Positions 17,482 through 26,173 of a DNA stretch of 64,000 bases are shown here, piece after piece. Every line of letters begins with the position of its first letter. The stretch's first letter is position 1. The stretch covers positions 62,001-126,000 of the forward strand of contig CAZKHG010000001.1 of assembly GCA_964552655.1 (NCBI GenBank). Direction: 5' to 3'. The DNA is from CAZKHG01 sp964552655. GTDB lineage: Bacteria > Bacteroidota > Bacteroidia > Bacteroidales > Tenuifilaceae. Below the pieces are notes generated by a model, which saw only the letters and a list, made by a program, of their open reading frames with translations, was not told the DNA's origin and did not search any database. The position numbers were made by a program, and so were the translations under genes.

Positions 17482-17859
17482 CTATTTAGTAGCTTTCTTT
17501 TTGTTGGCAACAGTTTTCTTACGACCCTTGCGGGTTCTTGCGTTATTCTTGGTACTTTGACCTCTCACAGGTAAACCAAGTCGATGACGGATACCTCTAT
17601 AGCATCCGATGTCCATTAATCGTTTTATGCTAAGCTGTACAGAAGAGCGAAGCTCACCTTCAACTTTATATCCTTCATTTAAAATAGAACGGATGGCGTT
17701 GATGTTCTCATCATTCCAATCCTTAACTTTTACGTCATAGTGAATGCCTGCCTGATCTAAAATCTTTCGGGCATTGCTACGTCCTATTCCATAGATATAA
17801 GTGAGGGCTACCTCTCCCCTTTTGTGCTTTGGCAGGTCAACTCCTACGATTCTTGCCAT
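17482..17859 (-). CDS. rpsM: 30S ribosomal protein S13
   Basis: A 125-residue uS13 located at the 30S head, contacting P-site tRNA and the L5 bridge. It shows ARIVGVDLPKHKRGEVALTYI, YGIGRSNARKIL and the basic tail RHRLGLPVRGQSTKNNARTR followed by Lys-rich sequence. It is separated from rpmJ by 40 bases, one of the larger gaps in the superoperon. Confidence 0.98.
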   Translation of the reverse strand: MARIVGVDLPKHKRGEVALTYIYGIGRSNARKILDQAGIHYDVKVKDWNDENINAIRSILNEGYKVEGELRSSVQLSIKRLMDIGCYRGIRHRLGLPVRGQSTKNNARTRKGRKKTVANKKKATK

Positions 17860-17899
17860 ATTTTCACTTTAAAAAATTAGGGTACAAAGTTAACTAAAT

Positions 17900-18016
17900 T
17901 TATCCTTGGCGTTGTTTAAACTTCGGATTTTTTTTATTTATCACGTACAAACGCCCTTTGCGCTTAACAATTTTACATTCTGCGCTGCGCTTTTTTATAG
18001 ATGCTCTTACTTTCAT
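17900..18016 (-). CDS. rpmJ: 50S ribosomal protein L36 (zinc-free form)
   Basis: A 38-codon gene identified by translating the minus strand between infA and rpsM. The protein begins MKVRASIKKRSAECKIVKRK and ends NKKNPKFKQRQG followed by TAA. The zinc-binding form carries three Cys and one His; here only the Cys in SAEC remains and the others are Ser, Asn and Lys, so it should not bind zinc. Its place between infA and rpsM is the standard one. Confidence 0.95.
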   Translation of the reverse strand: MKVRASIKKRSAECKIVKRKGRLYVINKKNPKFKQRQG

Positions 18017-18040
18017 CTTATCACAGTATTAACTAAATTT

Positions 18041-18259
18041 TTATTTATACCGAAACGTAATACGACCTTTTGTTAAATCGTACGGCGACATCTCAACGCG
18101 AACCTTATCACCAGGGAGAATCTTAATGTAATGCATTCTCATTTTCCCAGAGATATGAGCGGTAATAACATGGCCGTTATCGAGTTCTACCCTAAACATT
18201 GCGTTGGATAGCGCTTCGATAATAGTTCCGTCTTTCTCAATTGCCGGTTGCTTTGACAT
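18041..18259 (-). CDS. infA: Translation initiation factor IF-1
   Basis: A 72-residue S1-like OB-fold protein that occupies the ribosomal A site during initiation. Conserved KQPAIEKDGTIIEALSNAMF, the HISGKMRMHYIKILPGDKV block and MSPYDLTKGRITFRYK are all present. Length is exactly that of the family. It follows map by 12 bases. Confidence 0.98.
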   Translation of the reverse strand: MSKQPAIEKDGTIIEALSNAMFRVELDNGHVITAHISGKMRMHYIKILPGDKVRVEMSPYDLTKGRITFRYK

Positions 18260-18271
18260 TATCGCCTAAAT

Positions 18272-19048
18272 TTAAACATTGTATAAAACCTCTTCAACAT
18301 ACCTGAAGGTTGAAAGTCTTTCTGCTTTCCCTTTTCTTATTACAACCGCCAGCTCGTAATGAGCTGATGGCTTCCCGTCTGATGTTTTTATTGTCCATCC
18401 GTCACTTTCCTGGAAAATTTGCTTTGTCCCCATATTAATCATGGGTTCAATACAAATTACCATTCCGCCAACCAACTTGGGGCCCCTTCCTTGAGCTCCA
18501 TAATTTGGCACTTCAGGTTTCTCGTGCATCTGTTTACCTATTCCATGTCCAACAAGTTCACGAACCACTGAATAGCCATTGGTTTCCGCATGATTCTGGA
18601 TTACGGAGGAGACATCACCAACTCTTGCACCGTCAATTGCCTTGGTAATTCCAAGTTCCAAGCATTCTCGTGTAACCTTAAGCAGCCGCTGCACTTCGGG
18701 TGAAACTTCACCAACCATAAAGGTGTATGCCGAATCGCCATAATACCCATGCATAAAGGTTCCACAATCAATTGAAACGATATCCCCATCGCGAAGAACA
18801 AATGAGGATGGAATACCATGAACAACTGCACTGTTAACAGATGTGCAAAGAGTTTTGGGGTAACCATTATATCCAAGAAAACCCGGGATTGCCCCGTTAT
18901 CTCTGATAAACTCCTCGGCTCGTCTATCAAGTTCGAGGGTGGTTACACCCGGACGAATTAATTTTGCTACTTCAGCTAACGTTCTCGATACTAAATCGTT
19001 ATTTAGCCTTAATAGTTCAATTTCTTCCTCCGTCTTTGCTAAAAACAT
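18272..19048 (-). CDS. map: Methionine aminopeptidase, type I
   Basis: A 258-residue cytosolic metalloenzyme removing the initiator Met from nascent proteins. The five metal ligands are visible: Asp in SIDCGTFMHGYYGDSAYTF (two Asp), His in LVGHGIGKQMHEKP, Glu in VICIEPMIN and Glu near the C-terminus in SAHYELAVVI. The GIP and NYGAQGRGP substrate-pocket segments are also present. Gene order secY-map-infA, with no adk between secY and map, fits Bacteroidota. Confidence 0.98.
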   Translation of the reverse strand: MFLAKTEEEIELLRLNNDLVSRTLAEVAKLIRPGVTTLELDRRAEEFIRDNGAIPGFLGYNGYPKTLCTSVNSAVVHGIPSSFVLRDGDIVSIDCGTFMHGYYGDSAYTFMVGEVSPEVQRLLKVTRECLELGITKAIDGARVGDVSSVIQNHAETNGYSVVRELVGHGIGKQMHEKPEVPNYGAQGRGPKLVGGMVICIEPMINMGTKQIFQESDGWTIKTSDGKPSAHYELAVVIRKGKAERLSTFRYVEEVLYNV

Positions 19049-19075
19049 TATTTAAAGAACTATTATTTCGGTTTA

Positions 19076-20389
19076 TTAACCTACTCTCCCTTTTATCCTT
19101 CCGGTCTTCATCAGCCCATCGTAATGCCTCATCAGCAGATGGCTTTCTATTTGCTGTAAAGTATCAAGCACAACACCCACAAGAATTAAGAGCGATGTAC
19201 CTCCAAAAAACTGAGCAAACTGGTTGTTTACGCCTATTATCCGGGCAAATGCCGGGAGAATGGCAATTATTGCCAGAAATATAGATCCGGGCAATGTTAT
19301 CCTGGACATGATACTATCGAGGAATTCAACAGTCTTCCTCCCTGGTTTAACCCCCGGTATAAATCCTCCGTTCTTCTTCATATCTTCTGCCATCTGGGTA
19401 GGATTTATGGTGATTGCCGTATAGAAATAGGTAAATGCAATAATCAACAACGCAAAAGTGAAGTTATACCAAAAACCGGTAAACCTGAAGGCAGCTGCAA
19501 TGCCGCTTGTTGATTCAAACCGGGCAAAAAGCATAGGTATAAACATTAGTGCCTGGGCAAAAATGATTGGCATAACACCAGCAGCATTGATTTTTAAGGG
19601 GATGTACTGTCTTACCCCACCATACTGTTTATTCCCAACGATTCGTTTTGCGTATTGCACAGGAATTCTTCTTGTTCCCTGAATTAAAAGAATAGAGAAC
19701 ATGAATATCACAAACAGTATAACCATTTCAACTAAAAGCATAACCATACCACCGGTTAATTCCTCTAACCTGGATACAAATTCGGCCGCAAGGGCAAAAG
19801 GTAACCTGGCTATAATCCCGATCATAATGATTAAGGAGATCCCGTTTCCAATTCCCTTATCGGTAATCTTTTCACCCAACCACATTACAAACATGGTTCC
19901 TGAGATCAGGATGATGGTTGATGATACCGTAAAGAACATCCCTTTCTGAATGAAAGCACTTTCAGGGAGTTGAACATGCAGGTTTGCTAAATAGGCTGGT
20001 GCTTGTAATACCAGAACCAGTACGGTTAGGTAACGTGTAATCTGGTTTATCTTTCGGCGTCCACTTTCACCTTCCTTTTGCAACCGTTGGAAGTAGGGAA
20101 TTGCAATGGTTAAAAGTTGAACAATAATCGAGGCCGAAATGTAAGGCATAATCCCTAATGCAAAAATAGATGCATTGTGAAATGCACCCCCAGAGAACAT
20201 ATCCAGCAATCCCAACAATCCATCCTGGGTTTGTCTTGATAGGGCACCCAGCTGATTGGGATCCACACCGGGCAATACTACATAGCTGCCTAAACGGTAA
20301 ATTAATATAATTCCAAGAGTGTAGAAGATTCGCTTACGCAAATCCTCTATTTTATAAATATTCTTTAGGGTTTCAATAAAAGCTTTCAT
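19076..20389 (-). CDS. secY: Preprotein translocase subunit SecY
   Basis: A 437-residue ten-helix channel subunit of the Sec translocon. Recognisable parts are the plug region LLGLLDMFSGGAFHNASIFALGI, FQRLQKEGESGRRKINQIT before helix 3, GNGISLIIMIGI, RRIPVQYAKR in the cytoplasmic loop, and the QQIESHLLMRHYDG C-terminal tail. It starts four bases after rplO, as in most spc operons, which links membrane insertion capacity to ribosome synthesis. Confidence 0.98.
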   Translation of the reverse strand: MKAFIETLKNIYKIEDLRKRIFYTLGIILIYRLGSYVVLPGVDPNQLGALSRQTQDGLLGLLDMFSGGAFHNASIFALGIMPYISASIIVQLLTIAIPYFQRLQKEGESGRRKINQITRYLTVLVLVLQAPAYLANLHVQLPESAFIQKGMFFTVSSTIILISGTMFVMWLGEKITDKGIGNGISLIIMIGIIARLPFALAAEFVSRLEELTGGMVMLLVEMVILFVIFMFSILLIQGTRRIPVQYAKRIVGNKQYGGVRQYIPLKINAAGVMPIIFAQALMFIPMLFARFESTSGIAAAFRFTGFWYNFTFALLIIAFTYFYTAITINPTQMAEDMKKNGGFIPGVKPGRKTVEFLDSIMSRITLPGSIFLAIIAILPAFARIIGVNNQFAQFFGGTSLLILVGVVLDTLQQIESHLLMRHYDGLMKTGRIKGRVG

Positions 20390-20393
20390 TGAA

Positions 20394-20846
20394 CTATAGT
20401 TTTACTGCTGTTCCTTGTAATGACTCAATTGCTTCAATTGCCTTCTTGGAAAAAGCATGCGCCTTAACATCTATTTTGCTGGTTAAGGTGCCATTCCCTA
20501 AGATCTTGATGAAATCGTTCTTAGAGGCCAGTCCAGCTTCAACTAAAGTATTAACATCAATGGTTGAAACGCCCTGCTTATCTGCCAGCGCTTGTAAAAC
20601 ACTAATATTGATAGCCTTATATTCTTTTCTGAATATATTATTGAACCCGTATTTGGGGAGGCGTCGCTGTAAAGGCATTTGTCCACCTTCAAAATTCCTT
20701 TTATGAGAATACCCAGAACGCGATTGGGCGCCTTTATGCCCTCTGGTAGAAGTACCTCCATGGCCAGAACCTTGGCCGCGGCCAATTCTTTTCTCGTGAT
20801 GGGTTGATCCCTTTGCGGGTTTTAGTTTACTTAAATCCATAGCCAA
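20394..20846 (-). CDS. rplO: 50S ribosomal protein L15
   Basis: A 150-residue uL15. The Gly/Arg-rich N-terminal extension (RIGRGQGSGHGGTSTRGHKG, then SRSGYSHKRNFEGGQMPLQRRLPK) threads into 23S rRNA, followed by the small globular domain ending in KKAIEAIESLQGTAV. Length and order (rpmD, rplO, secY) are standard. Confidence 0.98.
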   Translation of the reverse strand: MAMDLSKLKPAKGSTHHEKRIGRGQGSGHGGTSTRGHKGAQSRSGYSHKRNFEGGQMPLQRRLPKYGFNNIFRKEYKAINISVLQALADKQGVSTIDVNTLVEAGLASKNDFIKILGNGTLTSKIDVKAHAFSKKAIEAIESLQGTAVKL

Positions 20847-20872
20847 ATTGCATTAATTTAGTTCTGCAAAAT

Positions 20873-21046
20873 TTATTCAACGCGTAGCAGGTGTCTTACC
20901 TTCTCAATCATACCAAGAATTTCCGGAGTTCCTTCTTTCTCAACAGTATGATTTATACGCCTAAGTCCTAACGATTCAAGAGTGGCACGCTGACGCTTCG
21001 AACTCCCGTTCTTACTCCTGATTTGGGTAATTTTAACCTTTGCCAT
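20873..21046 (-). CDS. rpmD: 50S ribosomal protein L30
   Basis: A 57-residue protein found by reading the minus strand between rpsE and rplO. It starts MAKVKITQIRSKNGSSKRQR, continues TLESLGLRRINHTVEK, and ends EKVRHLLRVE before TAA. The K-I-T-Q-I-R-S start and LGLR block identify bacterial uL30. It is 12 bases after rpsE. Confidence 0.96.
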   Translation of the reverse strand: MAKVKITQIRSKNGSSKRQRATLESLGLRRINHTVEKEGTPEILGMIEKVRHLLRVE

Positions 21047-21058
21047 AGCTTCTTGTAT

Positions 21059-21580
21059 CTAACCGTTAAAAACTTTATTCATAGGTACACCACGATGATC
21101 AGCAATTGTATGGGCATCCCTTAACTCAAGCAAAGCCATAACAGTGGCCTTAACCAGGTTGTGAGGGTTTGATGATCCCTTGGATTTTGCTAACACATCG
21201 GTTACACCAACACTTTCAAGTACTGCGCGCATAGCACCTCCGGCCTTTACACCAGTACCATGTGATGCAGGTTTAATAAATACTTTCGCTCCACCATATT
21301 TAGCAATCTGCTCGTGGGGAATTGTGCCCTTGAACACCGGCACTTTTACCAGGTTTTTCTTAGCATCCTCAATCCCTTTTGATATAGCGGTAGTTACTTC
21401 ACTTGCCTTACCTAGCCCGTAACCAACTATACCACTCTCATTCCCTACAACAACAATTGCTGAGAAGCTGAATGTACGACCACCTTTGGTCACTTTGGTT
21501 ACACGCTGTATGCTAACCAGCCTGTCCTTTAGTTCAAGGTCGCTGGATTTTACTCTACGTATATTTGTATTTGCTGACAT
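21059..21580 (-). CDS. rpsE: 30S ribosomal protein S5
   Basis: A 173-residue uS5, involved in decoding accuracy and mRNA entry. The N-terminal double-stranded-RNA-binding fold shows DRLVSIQRVTKVTKGGRTF and GYGLGKASEVTTAI. The C-terminal domain has KPASHGTGVKAGGAMRAVLE and VGVTDVLAKSKGSSNPHN. All family landmarks are intact. Confidence 0.98.
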   Translation of the reverse strand: MSANTNIRRVKSSDLELKDRLVSIQRVTKVTKGGRTFSFSAIVVVGNESGIVGYGLGKASEVTTAISKGIEDAKKNLVKVPVFKGTIPHEQIAKYGGAKVFIKPASHGTGVKAGGAMRAVLESVGVTDVLAKSKGSSNPHNLVKATVMALLELRDAHTIADHRGVPMNKVFNG

Positions 21581-21585
21581 ATCTA

Positions 21586-21945
21586 CTAGAATTTAAGACC
21601 GCCTTCTCTTGCTGCATCAGCTAACGCTTTTACCCGACCATGATAGAGGTAGCCTCCGCGGTCAAACACCACTTGGGTTATACCTTTCTCAATAGCCATC
21701 TTAGCTGCAAGTTGTCCAACAAGACGAGCTTGTTCAGTTTTAGTAATTTTTGTTTTTTCAGCCACTTCCTTGGCAAGCGATGAGGCTGATGCTAACGTAA
21801 CTCCTTTGGTATCGTCAACAAACTGGGCGTATATCTCTGTATTACTCCTGAAAACAGATAAACGGGGTCTTTCGGCTGTGCCGGTTAACCTTTTGCGGAT
21901 TCTCCTTTTGATTCGGAGTCTTCTCTCTGATTTAGTTAAAGCCAT
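21586..21945 (-). CDS. rplR: 50S ribosomal protein L18
   Basis: A 119-residue uL18 that carries 5S rRNA into the 50S central protuberance together with L5. It shows RRLRIKRRIRKRLTGTAERP, LSVFRSNTEIYAQFVDD, and the C-terminal VVFDRGGYLYHGRVKALAD. Normal length. Confidence 0.98.
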   Translation of the reverse strand: MALTKSERRLRIKRRIRKRLTGTAERPRLSVFRSNTEIYAQFVDDTKGVTLASASSLAKEVAEKTKITKTEQARLVGQLAAKMAIEKGITQVVFDRGGYLYHGRVKALADAAREGGLKF

Positions 21946-21965
21946 AGTCTAACGGTTTTTACAGG

Positions 21966-22520
21966 TTATACACTTGCTGATTTACCAGCTTTTCTACGAA
22001 GATTCTCGCCAACGAATTTAATACCCTTACCCTTGTATGGTTCTGGTTTCCTGAACGAGCGAATTTTAGCAGCAACCATTCCGATAAGCTGTTTATCGAT
22101 ACTGCGAAGTGTAATAGTAGGATTACCCCTACGTTCGGTTTTTGCTTCAACCTTAACTTCAGGGGGAAGCTGAAAATGGATATCATGTGAATAGCCAAGG
22201 CTTAGCTCAAGCACTTGCCCTTTGGCTTCGGCCTTATAACCGACACCTACCAGCTCTTGTTGGATTTCCCATCCGGTTGAAACGCCGACCACCATATTGT
22301 TAATCAGCGAACGGTATAACCCGTGCAACGAACGATGACGTTTTTGATCTGTTGGTCTGGTGAGAACAACAGTATTTCCCTCCAAGTTGATGGTGATGTC
22401 TGGGTCAATTTTCTGGGATAACTCACCCAGAGGGCCTTTTACGCTTACCACATTATCAGCGCTAACTTTAACGCTTACACCCTGTGGTAAGTTTACAGGT
22501 TTTTTTCCGATCCTAGACAT
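21966..22520 (-). CDS. rplF: 50S ribosomal protein L6
   Basis: A 184-residue uL6 near the GTPase-associated centre. It has MSRIGKKPVNLPQGVSVKV, the first-repeat segment GPLGELSQKI, HGLYRSLINNMVVGVSTGW, and the C-terminal RNA-contacting PEPYKGKGIKFVGENLRRK. Order rpsH-rplF-rplR-rpsE is standard. Confidence 0.98.
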   Translation of the reverse strand: MSRIGKKPVNLPQGVSVKVSADNVVSVKGPLGELSQKIDPDITINLEGNTVVLTRPTDQKRHRSLHGLYRSLINNMVVGVSTGWEIQQELVGVGYKAEAKGQVLELSLGYSHDIHFQLPPEVKVEAKTERRGNPTITLRSIDKQLIGMVAAKIRSFRKPEPYKGKGIKFVGENLRRKAGKSASV

Positions 22521-22540
22521 TGATTAAACTATTAAATTGA

Positions 22541-22939
22541 TTAATAAACATAACAAAGCACTTCCCCGCCTACCTTTTTGGTTCTGGCCTCTTTGTCAGT
22601 CATAACACCTTGTGAGGTGCTTATTATGGCAATGCCTAAACCATTTAGTACGCGCGGTAACTCGTCGTTACCAATATATTTTCTAAGTCCTGGACGGCTA
22701 ACACGTTCAAGGTGCTTGATGGCACACTTTTTTGTTTCGGGGTGATACTTAAGTGCAATCTTAATCAGCCCCTGCTTCCCATCCTCCTCAATTTTATAAT
22801 TGGTAATGTACCCTTTTTCAAAAAGAATCCGGGTGATATCTTTCTTAAGATTTGATGCAGGTATTTCTACTACCCTGTGGTTTGCCATTACGGCATTGCG
22901 TACACGGCTTAGATAATCTGCGATTGGGTCGGTAATCAT
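22541..22939 (-). CDS. rpsH: 30S ribosomal protein S8
   Basis: A 132-residue uS8. Features are MITDPIADYLSRVRNAVMAN, the SNLKKDITRILFEKGYI block and the C-terminal GLGIAIISTSQGVMTDKEA and GGEVLCYVY ending, which binds 16S helix 21. In E. coli S8 represses the spc operon; no matching leader target was looked for successfully here. Confidence 0.98.
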   Translation of the reverse strand: MITDPIADYLSRVRNAVMANHRVVEIPASNLKKDITRILFEKGYITNYKIEEDGKQGLIKIALKYHPETKKCAIKHLERVSRPGLRKYIGNDELPRVLNGLGIAIISTSQGVMTDKEARTKKVGGEVLCYVY

Positions 22940-22960
22940 TTTCTAATTATATTTTAAGTT

Positions 22961-23230
22961 TTACCAACTAGCTTTTTTAATACCAGGGATTAATCCCTTT
23001 GAAGCCATTTCTCTGAATGTGATCCGGCTAATACCAAACTGGCGCATGTAGCCCCTTGGCCTTCCGGTCAACAGGCAGCGGTTTCTTAGTCGAATTGGGT
23101 TGGAATTACGAGGTAATTTTTGCAACCCTATATAATCACCATCAGCTTTAAGCTGGGCACGCTTCTCAGCGTATTTTGCTACTAGTTTTGCGCGCCTGAC
23201 TTCGCGAGCTTTCATTGACTCTTTTGCCAT
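22961..23230 (-). CDS. rpsN: 30S ribosomal protein S14 (long zinc-free form)
   Basis: An 89-residue uS14. The long form with RNRCLLTGRPRGYMRQFGIS and the ending GLIPGIKKASW is present, and there is no CxxC-CxxC zinc ribbon, only a single Cys. This is the C-minus version. It lies between rplE and rpsH with gaps of 3 and 21 bases. Confidence 0.98.
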   Translation of the reverse strand: MAKESMKAREVRRAKLVAKYAEKRAQLKADGDYIGLQKLPRNSNPIRLRNRCLLTGRPRGYMRQFGISRITFREMASKGLIPGIKKASW

Positions 23231-23233
23231 ACA

Positions 23234-23791
23234 CTAGTTCTTTTTAGCGTTTTTAAAAGGTAAACCAAATTCACGAAGTAATGCGTATGCCTCTTCGTCG
23301 TTATCAGTGGAGGTAACAAAAGTTATCTCCATGCCGAGGATCTTGTTGATTTTATCAATATCAATCTCTGGGAAGATAATCTGCTCCTGAATGCCGAGGG
23401 TATAGTTACCACGACCATCCAGCTTGTCGTTGATTCCCTTGAAATCGCGAATGCGAGGCAAAGAAACGTTGATTAACCTCTCCAGAAATTCGTACATCCT
23501 CTCGCGGCGTAAAGTCACCTTTAGGCCTATGGGTACATTCTTACGAAGTTTAAAGTTGGAGATGTCTTTCCGCGACATAGTCTGAATAACCTTCTGACCA
23601 GCAATTTGAGTAAGTTCAGCCTGAGCGTTCTCAATAATCTTCTTATCAGCTACGGCCTGGCCAACTCCCTGGTTGATGATAATTTTCTCAAGTTTGGGAA
23701 CTTGCATCACGCTGGTGTATCCAAACTCCTTCATTAGAGCGGGTACAATCTCTTCTTTATATTTTCTCTTTAAGTTGGGTACGTATTCCAT
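23234..23791 (-). CDS. rplE: 50S ribosomal protein L5
   Basis: A 185-residue uL5 of the central protuberance, binding 5S rRNA and the P-site tRNA. It shows VPNLKRKYKEEIVPALMKEF, KLEKIIINQGVGQAVADKK, RKDISNFKLRKNVPIGLKV and NYTLGIQEQIIFPEID. Its ATG overlaps the rplX stop by one base (TAATG), suggesting coupled translation. Confidence 0.98.
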   Translation of the reverse strand: MEYVPNLKRKYKEEIVPALMKEFGYTSVMQVPKLEKIIINQGVGQAVADKKIIENAQAELTQIAGQKVIQTMSRKDISNFKLRKNVPIGLKVTLRRERMYEFLERLINVSLPRIRDFKGINDKLDGRGNYTLGIQEQIIFPEIDIDKINKILGMEITFVTSTDNDEEAYALLREFGLPFKNAKKN

Positions 23792-24114
23792 TACTTAATC
23801 TCCTCTCCTGATTTTTTAGAATATCGCACTAGTTTTCCTTTTTCATTTAACCGGCGCCCGATACGGGTCGGTTTCCCCGATGCCGGATCAAGCGGCATTA
23901 GGTTTGAAATATGAATCGGGGCTTCTTTTTTAATAATCCCACCCTGTGGGTATTTGGTGTTGGGTTTGGTATGTTTGGAAACCATGTTTATACCTTCAAC
24001 AAGTGCCCGTTTCTCTTTTACAAGAACCCGCAGCACTTTCCCTTGTTTTCCCTTGTCTTCGCCAGCATTGACAAAAACAGTGTCCCCTTTCTTTATATGT
24101 AGCTTACTTGCCAT
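23791..24114 (-). CDS. rplX: 50S ribosomal protein L24
   Basis: A 107-residue uL24, an assembly initiator that binds the 5' end of 23S rRNA. The KOW motif lies in KKGDTVFVNAGEDKGKQGKV, followed by VEGINMVSKHTKPN and PIHISNLMPLDPASGKPTR. Length is normal. Confidence 0.98.
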   Translation of the reverse strand: MASKLHIKKGDTVFVNAGEDKGKQGKVLRVLVKEKRALVEGINMVSKHTKPNTKYPQGGIIKKEAPIHISNLMPLDPASGKPTRIGRRLNEKGKLVRYSKKSGEEIK

Positions 24115-24133
24115 TGGTAAAATAATTTACAAG

Positions 24134-24499
24134 TTATAACACCTCTGGTGCCAGTGAAACAATTTTCATGTAGTTGTCACGTAGTTCTCTTGCTACCGGG
24201 CCAAAAATACGTGTACCACGAATCTCGCCTTGTGGGTTTAACAATACACATGCATTGTCATCAAATCGGATGTATGAACCATCGGGTCTGCGTAGCTCTT
24301 TTTTGGTACGAACTACAACCGCTTTGGTAACAGTACCCTTTTTAATTTCTCCACCTGGCATTGCACTTTTAACGGTAACAACTATCTTATCGCCGATACG
24401 GGCATAGCGCTTGGCGGTACCGCCAAGAACACGGATGCAAAGCACTTCCTTTGCTCCGCTGTTATCAGCAACTATTAAACGACTTTCCTGTTGTATCAT
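24134..24499 (-). CDS. rplN: 50S ribosomal protein L14
   Basis: A 121-residue uL14 at the subunit interface. It has MIQQESRLIVADNSGAKEV, CIRVLGGTAKRYARIGDKI, KKGTVTKAVVVRTKKELRR and TRIFGPVARELRD. It is two bases after rpsQ. Confidence 0.98.
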   Translation of the reverse strand: MIQQESRLIVADNSGAKEVLCIRVLGGTAKRYARIGDKIVVTVKSAMPGGEIKKGTVTKAVVVRTKKELRRPDGSYIRFDDNACVLLNPQGEIRGTRIFGPVARELRDNYMKIVSLAPEVL

Positions 24500-24501
24500 G
24501 A

Positions 24502-24765
24502 TTACTTAGCTCTTTCAATAATTTCTACTAATCTCCAGCACTTGGTTTTGCTCAAGGGCCGTGTCTCCATAATTCTGACAACATCGCCTACGTTGCAGGT
24601 ATTTTCCTCATCGTGAGCATAGAACTTGGTGGTTCTGTTCACGTATTTTCCGTAAATAGGGTGTTTAACTTTACGTTTAACAGCAACAACCACAGATTTT
24701 TGCATCTTGTTGCTAACCACAATCCCTATTCTTTCCTTACGAAGGTTTCTGGTAATCTCTTCCAT
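24502..24765 (-). CDS. rpsQ: 30S ribosomal protein S17
   Basis: An 87-residue uS17 with an OB fold. Visible landmarks are RKERIGIVVSNKMQKSVVVA, KHPIYGKYVNRTTKFYAHDE, and VGDVVRIMETRPLSKTKCWR. Standard length and position between rpmC and rplN. Confidence 0.98.
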   Translation of the reverse strand: MEEITRNLRKERIGIVVSNKMQKSVVVAVKRKVKHPIYGKYVNRTTKFYAHDEENTCNVGDVVRIMETRPLSKTKCWRLVEIIERAK

Positions 24766-24771
24766 CGTTTC

Positions 24772-24978
24772 TTAGCTTTTCTTTTTCTCATTAAGTATCC
24801 GCTCGCTTAGTATAGTTTTTAGCCTGGCTATATTCTTGCGGGTTTCCTTAATTTTCATATTATTATCAAGGGGCGAAACGGCATGATTAAGCCTCAGCTT
24901 CAACAGCTGTGAGCTCTCGGTCTCAATTCGTTCCACAATCTCCTTCTCGGTCATTTCTCTGATCTCTCCTGTCTTCAT
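24772..24978 (-). CDS. rpmC: 50S ribosomal protein L29
   Basis: A 68-residue helical uL29 at the exit tunnel, near the docking sites of SRP and trigger factor. The sequence MKTGEIREMTEKEIVERIE and LKLRLNHAVSPLDNNMKIKE followed by ETRKNIARLKTIL is typical. It lies between rplP and rpsQ with six-base gaps on both sides. Confidence 0.97.
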   Translation of the reverse strand: MKTGEIREMTEKEIVERIETESSQLLKLRLNHAVSPLDNNMKIKETRKNIARLKTILSERILNEKKKS

Positions 24979-24984
24979 GGCTGA

Positions 24985-25413
24985 TTATATTGTAGATTCA
25001 GTAAAATCGTTGCGCACAATAAATTTTGTCGAAATCGGAAGTTTCTGTGCTGCTAAGCGTAGTGCTTCCTTTGCAACTTCAAATGGCACTCCATCTGCTT
25101 CAATAAGAATACGGCCTGGAGTTACAGGGGCAACAAATCCCTCGGGAGCTCCTTTACCTTTACCCATACGAACTTCCGCTGGTTTTTTGGTAATGGGCTT
25201 ATCGGGAAATATTCTGATCCATATCTGACCTTCACGTTTCATATAACGGGTCACTGCCTGACGGGCAGCTTCAATCTGGCGGCCAGTGATCCAGCTCGCC
25301 TCCATGGCTTTTATTCCAAATGATCCGAATGCCAACTGGTGACCCCTCTGGGCATTCCCTTTCATTTTGCCTTTTTGCTGCCTGCGAAATTTCGTTTTCT
25401 TTGGTTGTAACAT
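24985..25413 (-). CDS. rplP: 50S ribosomal protein L16
   Basis: A 142-residue uL16 close to the A-site tRNA. It shows MLQPKKTKFRRQQKGKMKG, LAFGSFGIKAMEASWITGRQ and IEAARQAVTRYMKREGQ, then WIRIFPDKPITKKPAEVRMG and GKGAPEGFVAPV. All segments are intact. Confidence 0.98.
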   Translation of the reverse strand: MLQPKKTKFRRQQKGKMKGNAQRGHQLAFGSFGIKAMEASWITGRQIEAARQAVTRYMKREGQIWIRIFPDKPITKKPAEVRMGKGKGAPEGFVAPVTPGRILIEADGVPFEVAKEALRLAAQKLPISTKFIVRNDFTESTI

Positions 25414-25438
25414 TTCTAAACTTTTTTAATGCTTTAAC

Positions 25439-26173
25439 CTATTTTTTCTTTTTTCGGTTTCCACGAGGTTTCCCTCCTGCGTTACCACCGTGTCCATGTG
25501 GAGTTGGATTTGATGATCCTACACCCAGATTTGGCGATAAATCCCTTTTACCGTACACTTCGCCGTTGCATATCCAAACCTTGATTCCGATTAAACCAAC
25601 TTTGGTATGGGCTTCGGCAAGGGCATAGTCAATATCTGCACGGAATGTGTGCAGGGGGATTCTACCTTCCTTATACGTTTCGGAACGTGCCATTTCAGCA
25701 CCACCAAGGCGTCCGGAAATCTGAACCTTTATGCCCTCTGCTCCCATTCTGATGGTTGAAGCTATAGCCATTTTTATGGCACGGCGATATGAAATTCTTC
25801 CTTCAACCTGACGGGCAATGTTACTACCAACTATAACAGCATCTAATTCAGGACGTTTAACTTCGTAGATGTTGATTTGCACCTCTTTCTTGGTGATATT
25901 CTTAAGTTCCTCCTTAAGCTTATCAACCTCTTGACCTCCCTTCCCGATTATAATCCCCGGGCGGGCGGTATGTACGGTGACAGTGATTAGCTTAAGCGTA
26001 CGCTCAATAACTATTTTGGAAAGGCTGGCCTTAGCCAATCTGGCATTGAGGTACTCGCGTATTTTGCTGTCTTCAACAAGCTTCTGAGAATAGCTGTTTC
26101 CACCGTACCAGTTGGAATCCCATCCTTTGATGATTCCTAATCTGTTTCCTATCGGATTAACTTTTTGTCCCAT
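25439..26173 (-). CDS. rpsC: 30S ribosomal protein S3
   Basis: A 244-residue uS3 of the mRNA entry site. The N-terminal MGQKVNPIGNRLGIIKGWDS, the KH-type RNA-binding motif VHTARPGIIIGKGGQEVDKL, RISYRRAIKMAIASTIRMGA and the C-terminal GRLGGAEMARSE and GRIPLHTFRADIDYA are all visible. The C-terminus ends in a Gly/Lys/Arg-rich tail. It abuts rplV with no intervening base. Confidence 0.98.
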   Translation of the reverse strand: MGQKVNPIGNRLGIIKGWDSNWYGGNSYSQKLVEDSKIREYLNARLAKASLSKIVIERTLKLITVTVHTARPGIIIGKGGQEVDKLKEELKNITKKEVQINIYEVKRPELDAVIVGSNIARQVEGRISYRRAIKMAIASTIRMGAEGIKVQISGRLGGAEMARSETYKEGRIPLHTFRADIDYALAEAHTKVGLIGIKVWICNGEVYGKRDLSPNLGVGSSNPTPHGHGGNAGGKPRGNRKKKK